Shown here in pieces: positions 1 to 4,733 of a stretch of DNA of 6,288 nucleotides. How positions within the stretch are numbered: position 1 is the stretch's first letter; each line of letters opens with the position of its first letter. Below the pieces are notes generated by a model that saw nothing but the letters and a program-made list of their open reading frames with translations, was not told where the DNA came from and made no database searches. Origin of the DNA: Roseiarcus sp. (GTDB taxonomy: Bacteria; Pseudomonadota; Alphaproteobacteria; Rhizobiales; Beijerinckiaceae). The position numbers were made by a program, and so were the translations under genes. Where the stretch lies: assembly GCA_030153205.1 (NCBI GenBank), contig JASLHV010000401.1, positions 1 to 6,288 of the forward strand. The letters are read 5' to 3'.

Positions 1-81
1 AAGGTTATCGAATATGGACCGCAAGAGAATCTGGTCTGCGCCGCGATTCCAGGTTTTTCCATGAGGCTCGGGACAATTTAA
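1..81 (+). CDS. C-terminal tail of an unidentified protein (5' end outside window)
   Basis: Frame 1 is open from the first base to a TAA at 79-81 and encodes 26 residues, beginning KVIEYGPQENLVC and ending SMRLGTI. It lies just upstream of rbfA on the same strand. In many bacteria that place is taken by infB, but IF-2 normally ends in a motif like IEcFEvEevARtL, and this tail does not. Its third codon positions are less GC-biased than those of the genes that follow, which slightly weakens the coding call or suggests a different origin. The VIEYG...NLVC pattern vaguely recalls the end of FkbM-type methyltransferases, but that is only an impression. The product cannot be identified from so short a piece. 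Confidence 0.35.
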   Translation, partial: KVIEYGPQENLVCAAIPGFSMRLGTI

Positions 82-113
82 TTTGCCGTCACCTGATTAG
101 GTTGAAACAATCG

Positions 114-524
114 ATGCCTCGTCCAGACCATAAGACCGCCGGCCCTTCGCAACGCCTTCTGCGCGTCGCCGAACTGGTTCGCCATGCCGCAGTGGAGGCG
201 TTGGCGCGCGGCCATTTCGAGGAGCCGGCGCTTACCGCGCGTTCGCTTACGATCCGCGAGGTGAAAATGTCGCCGGACCTGCGTTTGGCGACGATTTCCT
301 TCATGCCGCTCGGCGGCAAGGCGCGGCAGGCGACGCTCGCGGCGCTGGAGCGCAATAAGAAGGCGTTGCGGACTGAGATCGCGCATCGCGTCAATTTGAA
401 ATTTGCGCCCGATCTGCGCTTCGTCCTCGACGATAGCTACGATGCGCAGGCGCGGATCGACGAGCTTCTCCATTCGCCGCGCGTCGCGCGTGATCTTAAA
501 ATTCCGGACCAGGATGATGATTGA
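114..524 (+). CDS. rbfA: 30S ribosome-binding factor A (RbfA)
   Basis: RbfA is a small cytoplasmic KH-like protein that binds the immature 30S subunit and helps maturation at the 5' end of 16S rRNA. It is also needed for cold adaptation in E. coli. The 136-residue product has the family landmarks in order: PSQRLLRVAELVRHA near residue 11, the SLTIREVKMSPDLRLATISFMP strands around residues 45-65, and LRTEIAHRVNLKFAPDLRFVLDDS around 87-110. The tail is acidic and ends in DDD. I chose ATG 114 because the protein then starts MPRPDHK, close to the family start; an in-frame TTG at 102 would add four residues. The Shine-Dalgarno signal is weak (AGG at 99-101). The gene overlaps truB by 11 bases, a sign of coupled translation. 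Confidence 0.95.
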   Translation: MPRPDHKTAGPSQRLLRVAELVRHAAVEALARGHFEEPALTARSLTIREVKMSPDLRLATISFMPLGGKARQATLAALERNKKALRTEIAHRVNLKFAPDLRFVLDDSYDAQARIDELLHSPRVARDLKIPDQDDD

Positions 525-1473
525 GCAAGAACCCCGAACGCGCGCCACGGGCGAAGAGGCGAGGCCGCGCGGGCAGCGTCGTTCTTCTCGCGTCGAAGTC
601 AACGGCTGGGTCTGTCTCGACAAGCCCGTCGGCGTCACCTCGACGCAGGCCGTCTCACAATTGCGCTGGCTGTTCAACGCCAAGAAAGCCGGCCACGCCG
701 GCACGCTCGACCCGCTCGCCTCGGGCGTCCTGCCGATCGCCTTCGGCGAAGCGACCAAAACGGTTTCGATCGTCCAGGACGGCGCAAAGTCGTACCGGTT
801 CACCGTCAAATGGGGCGAGGAGACCGATACCGACGATTCGGAAGGACGCGTGATTGCCACGTCGGGCGCACGTCCATCCGCCGCCGCCATCGAAGCCTTG
901 CTGCCGCAATTCATCGGCGTCATCAGCCAGACGCCGCCCATCTTTTCCGCGATCAAGATCGGCGGCGAACGCGCCTACGATCTGGCGCGGGACGGCGAAG
1001 CCGTGGTCATGACGCCGCGCGAGGTTGAAATTTATCGCCTGACGCTCGTCTCGCACGACGAGGGTTCGGCAATTTTTGAAGCCGAATGCGGCAAAGGGAC
1101 CTATGTCCGCGCGATCGCCCGCGATCTCGGTCGCGCGCTTGGCTGCCGCGGCCATGTGATCGCCCTCCGGCGCACCCGCGTGGGGCCGTTCCGCGCTGAA
1201 ACCTCGGTGCCGTTGGACGACCTAAGGCAATCGCCCGAGCGGTTGAGCGCCTCGCTCGGCCCCGTCGCAGCCGGTCTTGCCGAATGGCGCGCCCTCGCAA
1301 TTGATCGCGACGGCGCGGCGATCTTGCGCCGGGGACAAAAGTTGCTGCTGCGCGGACGTGACGCGCCTGAGGAAGGCCCCGCTTACGCGGCCTGCTTTGG
1401 ATCGCCGATCGCCTTCGGCGAAATCGAGGCTGGTTATTTCGTCCCAACCCGCGTGTTCAATCTGCCCGGCTGA
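514..1473 (+). CDS. truB: tRNA pseudouridine(55) synthase TruB
   Basis: TruB converts U55 to pseudouridine in the T-loop of nearly all elongator tRNAs and also acts as a tRNA-folding chaperone. The 319-residue product is close to the usual length (E. coli about 314). After a charged 30-residue N-terminal extension comes NGWVCLDKPVGVTST. The catalytic motif GHAGTLDPLASGVLP follows, with the nucleophilic aspartate at residue 66 (codon 709-711). A KSYRF strand (ca. 91-95), QTPPIFSAIKIGGERAY (ca. 138-154) and GKGTYVRAIARDLG (ca. 191-204) are also present. The last 75 residues or so fit the C-terminal TruB/PUA-like domain. Tandem ATGs at 514 and 517 lie inside the last codons of rbfA, so either could start the protein; AGG at 511-513 suits 517 slightly better. 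The reading frame is open further upstream, but that part overlaps rbfA and has no TruB similarity. Confidence 0.96.
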   Translation: MMIEQEPRTRATGEEARPRGQRRSSRVEVNGWVCLDKPVGVTSTQAVSQLRWLFNAKKAGHAGTLDPLASGVLPIAFGEATKTVSIVQDGAKSYRFTVKWGEETDTDDSEGRVIATSGARPSAAAIEALLPQFIGVISQTPPIFSAIKIGGERAYDLARDGEAVVMTPREVEIYRLTLVSHDEGSAIFEAECGKGTYVRAIARDLGRALGCRGHVIALRRTRVGPFRAETSVPLDDLRQSPERLSASLGPVAAGLAEWRALAIDRDGAAILRRGQKLLLRGRDAPEEGPAYAACFGSPIAFGEIEAGYFVPTRVFNLPG

Positions 1474-1496
1474 ACCAGCGAAGCTCTGAGGCCGTG

Positions 1497-1502
1497 AGGA
1501 GG
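1497..1502 (+). promoter_or_regulatory. Perfect Shine-Dalgarno AGGAGG that sets the reductase start
   Basis: AGGAGG occupies these six bases, six nucleotides before GTG 1509, which is ideal spacing. The upstream in-frame GTG at 1494 lies directly before this element, so translation from it would put the Shine-Dalgarno sequence inside the coding region. It is the strongest ribosome-binding site in the window and suggests the reductase is translated independently of truB. Confidence 0.85.
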
Positions 1503-1508
1503 GACGAC

Positions 1509-2738
1509 GTGGAGCATGCGGTCATTATTGGCGCGGGTCACGGCGGCGCGCAGGCGGCGGCGAGTCTGCGCGAAGAGGGTTTTCAAGGACGCGTCACCCT
1601 GGTCAGCGACGAGCGCGCGCCGCCCTACCATCGTCCGCCGCTTTCCAAGGCTTTCCTGAAAGACCCTTCCACGGGCCCGCAATTTCTGCGCGGTCCGAAG
1701 TTCTATACGGATCATTCCATCGAATTGCTTCTCGAGACGAGAGCGACGGACATCGACCTTGCGGCCGGGCGCGTCGCTCTCGCGGGAGGCGAGGCGCTCG
1801 AATTCTCTCATCTCGTCCTTGCGCTCGGCGGCGCGCCGAGGCGGCTGCCTGTCCCCGGCGCCGATCTCCCCGGCGTTTATTCGCTTCTGTCGCTGGCCCA
1901 TGCCGAATCTCTGCGCGAAGCTTTGAACAAAGGCGGCGACGCAGTCGTGATCGGCGGTGGATTCATCGGCATGGAGGTCGCCTCCACGCTTGTCGCCCTC
2001 GGCTTTAAAACGACGGTGGTCGAGGCGATGCCGCGTGTGCTCGGACGCGCCGTCGCGCCGATCGTCTCCGACCATATGCTGTCGCGCCACCAAGCCTGGG
2101 GCGTCGAAGTTATGCTTGGCGAAAGTGTCGAACGTATCGAAGGGGACGCTTCGGGCGTTGCCGGCGTCGTAACCAAATCGGGGAAACGGCTGCCGGCTTC
2201 GCTCGTCGTGGTCGGTGTCGGCATGACGCCGAATGTGGCGCTCGCCGAGGCGAGCGGTCTTGCCGTCGACAATGGCGTCGCCGTCGACGGCCATTTGCGT
2301 ACGAGCGATCCTCGCATCTATGCGATCGGCGATTGCGCGTCCTATCCGCACTGGAGCGCAGCGCGACGCTTGCGTCTTGAATCCGTGCAGAATGCGACGG
2401 ATCAAGGCCGAACGGTCGCTAGGGCGATTGTCGGCAAGGCCGAGCCTTATCGCGCGGCGCCCTGGTTCTGGTCCGACCAACAGCATATCAAATTGCAGAT
2501 GGTCGGCTTGTCCTTTGGGGCGGACGACTATGTGATCTCGGGCGATCGCGACGCCGACCGCTTTTCGGTCTTCCATTTTAGCGGCGAGCGGCTCGTTGCG
2601 ATCGATTCGGTCAACAGTCCCGCTGAACACATGCTGGGGCGCAGAATGTTCGCCGCGGGATTCAGTCCGACAAAAGAAGCCGCCAAAGGCGGGGCCGCTA
2701 CTCTGAAGACGACTTTTCCGGCGACGGCGGCGGGATAA
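1509..2738 (+). CDS. NADH:ferredoxin reductase, FAD-dependent (CamA/BphA4/rhodocoxin reductase type)
   Basis: This is a soluble flavoprotein of the pyridine nucleotide-disulfide oxidoreductase superfamily. Relatives pass electrons from NADH through FAD to a [2Fe-2S] ferredoxin that feeds a P450 or a ring-hydroxylating dioxygenase. In the 409-residue product the FAD Rossmann motif VIIGAGHGGAQAA spans residues 5-17. The family segment YHRPPLSKAFL is at 40-50 and LALGGAPRRLPVPG at 104-117. The NAD-binding motif VIGGGFIG is at 147-154, with a glutamate (E172) ending the next strand, which favours NADH over NADPH. The second FAD motif YAIGDCA has its aspartate at 275, and the reductase C-terminal domain begins near P318 (PWFWSDQQHIKLQ). 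No redox-active CxxxxC pair is seen, as expected for this subgroup. GTG 1509 is chosen for its AGGAGG. No ferredoxin or oxygenase gene is nearby, so the partner is unknown. The closest alternative is a rubredoxin reductase or AIF-like enzyme. Confidence 0.92.
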   Translation: MEHAVIIGAGHGGAQAAASLREEGFQGRVTLVSDERAPPYHRPPLSKAFLKDPSTGPQFLRGPKFYTDHSIELLLETRATDIDLAAGRVALAGGEALEFSHLVLALGGAPRRLPVPGADLPGVYSLLSLAHAESLREALNKGGDAVVIGGGFIGMEVASTLVALGFKTTVVEAMPRVLGRAVAPIVSDHMLSRHQAWGVEVMLGESVERIEGDASGVAGVVTKSGKRLPASLVVVGVGMTPNVALAEASGLAVDNGVAVDGHLRTSDPRIYAIGDCASYPHWSAARRLRLESVQNATDQGRTVARAIVGKAEPYRAAPWFWSDQQHIKLQMVGLSFGADDYVISGDRDADRFSVFHFSGERLVAIDSVNSPAEHMLGRRMFAAGFSPTKEAAKGGAATLKTTFPATAAG

Positions 2739-2788
2739 GTGTTGCGCCCTCTCTCGAACGATACAGGCTCAACTGGTACGCGGCCCCG
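2739..2788. other. Short convergent spacer without visible terminator
   Basis: These 50 bases separate the stop codons of two converging genes, the + strand reductase and the minus-strand small protein. A shared bidirectional terminator would be expected here, but I see no stable GC-rich hairpin and no T-tract on either strand. Termination may be Rho-dependent, or transcripts may overlap. Confidence 0.5.
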
Positions 2789-3139
2789 TCAATAGCGACG
2801 GCGTTGCCGCGACTTGCTCGGCGTCTCGCCGAAACGGAGCGGCGGCTTCCGGAAGCCCGGCGATTTATGGCCTGCGACGCATTGGTCGAGAAAAAATTCC
2901 AGAAAGCTCTGATCGCCGGGATAGGTTACCGTGAAAGAATCTCCGTCGATCGTGACGGTGTAGTCGTAACAATCGGGCGTGAGCCCATAACGCGCGCGAG
3001 ATCGCGGAGAGCTCTTTGCGATCGTGAAAGCCGAGGGATTGATATTTCGCGACAACATCGCCTTTTCGACGATCGATAATTGATTGAGAAAATCAGGATC
3101 GAATTTGGAAGCCTCGTTTTGCTCAATCTCGATGGGCAT
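2789..3139 (-). CDS. Uncharacterised small protein, 116 residues
   Basis: I do not recognise this protein. From ATG 3139 it starts MPIEIEQNEASKFDPDF. It has an acidic N-terminal third, a middle with a likely beta pair (YDYTVTIDGDSFTVTYPGD, ca. residues 58-76), an aromatic helix (FLEFFLDQCVAG), and a strongly basic tail of about 25 residues ending RQRRRY. It has no signal peptide or membrane segment, so it is probably cytoplasmic. ATG 3139 is supported by GAGG eight bases upstream on the coding strand. A TATAGT hexamer (+ strand 3173-3178) could serve as a -10 box, though no convincing -35 box was found. An alternative GTG start at 3253 would give 154 residues and overlap the upstream stop codon as GTGA, with GGAG four bases before it. 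I prefer 3139 because the bases between are AT-richer and look intergenic. Confidence 0.6.
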   Translation of the reverse strand: MPIEIEQNEASKFDPDFLNQLSIVEKAMLSRNINPSAFTIAKSSPRSRARYGLTPDCYDYTVTIDGDSFTVTYPGDQSFLEFFLDQCVAGHKSPGFRKPPLRFGETPSKSRQRRRY

Positions 3140-3235
3140 TTTCAATACCTCAAATATGGGTTGGTCGCGCAAACTATAACCAGCCGTGTAGGCTCTCGCG
3201 GAGTCGATTTGGTTACGCGGAAAGCTAGAATTTGA

Positions 3236-3251
3236 GAGAATCGCAATTCTC
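3236..3251. repeat. AT-rich inverted repeat at the end of the BtuF-like gene
   Basis: GAGAATCGCAATTCTC forms two 6-base arms (3236-3241 and 3246-3251) around CGCA and touches the stop codon of the BtuF-like gene. On the minus-strand transcript it would fold into a 6-bp hairpin. No U-run follows, so it would be a weak terminator at best. It could equally be an operator for the small gene downstream. Confidence 0.35.
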
Positions 3252-4071
3252 ACGGCGCTCCATGAGTCCGCGCCGCGCTTTCGATGATTCTGAGGAGCGC
3301 GGCAAAACCATCAGTCAAAGCCGCGGGTCCCGGCTGCAATATCAGCGGCGATTTGATTTCGTGTATTTCGCCGTGCAGCACCGCTGGAAGTTGTGAGAAA
3401 TTGGGGCGCGCCGCGATTTTTTCCGCTCTGAATTTCTTGCCGCACCACGAGCCGATGATGATTTCGGGTTGGCGCGCGACGATTTCCTCGGCGGTCACAA
3501 AACGTTCCTGCGCTGATTTGCCGCGCGCGCGCGAAGCGAAAATGTCTTCACCCCCGGCCGCCTCGATAAGTTGGGACACCCAGCCGATGCCGCAGATCAT
3601 CGGCTCGTCCCATTCCTCAAAATAAACGCGCGGCGCCCTAGGCTTTTTCGGTCGCGCCGACGCGATTCCCGCCGCCAACTGCCGCGCGAGGCGATCGGCC
3701 CTTTCCGGGCAGCCGACCATGGCGCCGAGCATGCGGATCATTGCGAGAATTTCGTCGATGCTTCGCTGATTGAACGCGTGCACGGCGACGCCCTGGCGAA
3801 CAAGAGAAGCCACTATGTCGGCCTGGAGGTCGGAGAAGGCGAGTACGAGATCGGGCTCGAGCGCCAGAATTTTCGCAATGTCCGCGGAGGTGAACGCCGA
3901 GACGCGGGGCTTCTCGCGGCGCGCCTGTGGCGGGCGTACGACATAGCCGGAAATTCCGACGATACGATCCTGCTCGCCAAGCAGATAGAGCGTCTCGACT
4001 GTCTCTTCGGTCAGGCAAACGATACGGCGCGGCGGAAACAAAAGAGGGCTCGCTGGGAAACTTCGCCACAT
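3250..4071 (-). CDS. BtuF-like (cobalamin/iron-complex type) substrate-binding protein without clear signal peptide
   Basis: The 273-residue product matches the periplasmic-binding-protein fold of the BtuF/FepB/FhuD class (PF01497), whose members bind cobalamin, heme or ferric siderophores for ABC import. The N-terminal lobe shows PPRRIVCLTEETVETLYLLGEQDRIVGIS (residues 13-41), then the helix and strand ADIAKILALEPDLVLAFSD (63-81). The second lobe has YFEEWDEPM at 150-158, GWVSQLIEAAGGEDIF at 163-178, and EEIVARQPEIIIGSWCGKKF at 195-214. ATG 4071 is preferred because family similarity begins right after it. A GTG at 4143 would add 24 residues of unlikely sequence and has no Shine-Dalgarno. 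Neither start gives a convincing secretion signal. No permease, ATPase or TonB receptor is nearby, so the ligand is unknown and the protein may be an orphan or act in the cytoplasm. Confidence 0.85.
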   Translation of the reverse strand: MWRSFPASPLLFPPRRIVCLTEETVETLYLLGEQDRIVGISGYVVRPPQARREKPRVSAFTSADIAKILALEPDLVLAFSDLQADIVASLVRQGVAVHAFNQRSIDEILAMIRMLGAMVGCPERADRLARQLAAGIASARPKKPRAPRVYFEEWDEPMICGIGWVSQLIEAAGGEDIFASRARGKSAQERFVTAEEIVARQPEIIIGSWCGKKFRAEKIAARPNFSQLPAVLHGEIHEIKSPLILQPGPAALTDGFAALLRIIESAARTHGAP

Positions 4072-4099
4072 ATTGTTGTTCCGCTCAGCGCCATGCGCA

Positions 4100-4120
4100 A
4101 GCGACCGCCCTCTGGTCGCT
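4100..4120. repeat. Inverted repeat AGCGACC-N7-GGTCGCT
   Basis: Two perfect 7-base arms (4100-4106 and 4114-4120) flank the 7-base loop GCCCTCT. The element lies 29 bases upstream of the chosen start of the minus-strand BtuF-like gene. It could form a GC-rich hairpin in that mRNA leader, or be a dyad operator. It has no T-tract, so it is not an evident intrinsic terminator. Confidence 0.5.
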
Positions 4121-4129
4121 CGAAGCCCG

Positions 4130-4172
4130 GAAGGCTTTGTCACATATTCGCCATTGTCGCGAAGGCTTTATC
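4130..4172. repeat. Imperfect direct repeat GAAGGCTTTRTC, 31-base period
   Basis: GAAGGCTTTGTC at 4130-4141 and GAAGGCTTTATC at 4161-4172 match at 11 of 12 positions. They start 31 bases apart, close to three helical turns, so both copies would face the same side of DNA. An upstream AAGCC (4123-4127) is complementary to GGCTT in the first copy and could make a small hairpin. The pattern would suit two binding sites for one regulator, but the copies are short enough to be chance. Confidence 0.35.
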
Positions 4173-4199
4173 GCCAACCGGTCGTGGAACTAGCCCGCA

Positions 4200-4700
4200 A
4201 TGTCGTTTATCCCTGCCGACGCCGACCCGCCGCTTGATCAACCGGGCGCGCCTCCAATATTTGGCGCGTTTCCCCATACGATCGACCGCGATGACATGGC
4301 GTTGTTCGAAAGCGGCGGCGCTGCCGCGCTACCGGTCCGCCTTGGCCGCAACGTTCTTTCTCCATTCGGCTTTTTCTTTCCGGTCGTATGGTTTCTTTAC
4401 AAGAAAATGTATCTGCAGGCTTCCGCCGTTGTCCTTGTGCCGATCGTCCTGAGTCTTATGCACGCGCCAAGCATTATTGTACGCGGATCCGGACTCGTTG
4501 TTTCGCTTCTCGGCGCCGTTGGGCCGCGGTTACATACCGCCAAGGCGCGACGGATAATCGCCGAGATTCGGGCCGCGGCGCCCGACGACGCGACAGCGCG
4601 GCTGACGATCGGGCAAGCCGGCGGCGTTTCGACGGCCGGCGCGGTTCTCGGCGCTTTCGTGACCATTTCCGTCCTCATGATTGCTTTCGTGAAGCTCTAG
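4200..4700 (+). CDS. DUF2628-like small inner-membrane protein
   Basis: The 166-residue product resembles the DUF2628 family, small bacterial membrane proteins of unknown function. A polar, proline-rich N-terminus (residues 1-50) is followed by the characteristic aromatic block FGFFFPVVWFLYKKMYLQA (ca. 56-74), which matches the family pattern FFFgpfWlLYRKMW. A second hydrophobic stretch spans ca. 75-108. Next comes an amphipathic, charged helix (AKARRIIAEIRAAAPDD), a GGVST motif at 141-145 and a last membrane segment at ca. 146-163. The start at ATG 4200 is uncertain because the Shine-Dalgarno is weak; a later ATG at residue 33 would drop only the polar leader. It precedes the PrsW-TPR gene by 33 bases on the same strand, so co-transcription is likely and a shared membrane role is possible, though nothing here proves it. 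Confidence 0.65.
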   Translation: MSFIPADADPPLDQPGAPPIFGAFPHTIDRDDMALFESGGAAALPVRLGRNVLSPFGFFFPVVWFLYKKMYLQASAVVLVPIVLSLMHAPSIIVRGSGLVVSLLGAVGPRLHTAKARRIIAEIRAAAPDDATARLTIGQAGGVSTAGAVLGAFVTISVLMIAFVKL

Positions 4701-4733
4701 CAGCCGTTCGATCGCCTCCAACCGGTTGGCCAG

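Larger units (their letters stand above)
4072..4199. promoter_or_regulatory. Divergent intergenic region between BtuF-like and DUF2628-like genes
   Basis: These 128 bases must hold the start signals for both divergent units. I could not find a -35/-10 pair with proper spacing on either strand; TTGTCA at 4137-4142 has no good -10 partner. The region does hold a 7-bp inverted repeat and a spaced direct repeat, listed separately, which could be operator or leader elements. No cobalamin riboswitch B12 box is recognisable. Confidence 0.5.

Noticed and set aside
83..111. Promoter for rbfA (TTGCCG at 83-88 with a -10 near 106)
   Set aside because: The -10 match (AACAAT) is poor and would put transcription start at or past the start codon, leaving no leader.
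78..956. Minus-strand open frame (292 codons) across rbfA and truB
   Set aside because: It is antisense to two well-supported genes, and the product has no recognisable domains.
1434..2630. Long minus-strand open frame (398 codons) opposite the reductase
   Set aside because: It is antisense to a clear flavoprotein with all its motifs. Its translation is rich in Arg/His/Asp with no family pattern, as is usual for mirror frames in GC-rich genes.
2739..2788. Bidirectional terminator between the converging genes
   Set aside because: No stem of useful length and no T-tract could be found on either strand.
4069..4143. GTG 4143 as start of the BtuF-like gene
   Set aside because: There is no Shine-Dalgarno before it, the added residues lack family similarity or a signal-peptide core, and they would run through the inverted repeat at 4100-4120.
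4072..4199. Possible cobalamin riboswitch upstream of the BtuF-like gene
   Set aside because: I see no B12-box-like GCCACTG on either strand, and the spacer is short for a roughly 200-base aptamer.
3571..4452. Plus-strand open frame (293 codons) across the BtuF-like gene and the divergent spacer
   Set aside because: It is antisense to a protein with clear fold motifs, overlaps the DUF2628-like gene in another frame, and is low-complexity and Arg-rich.
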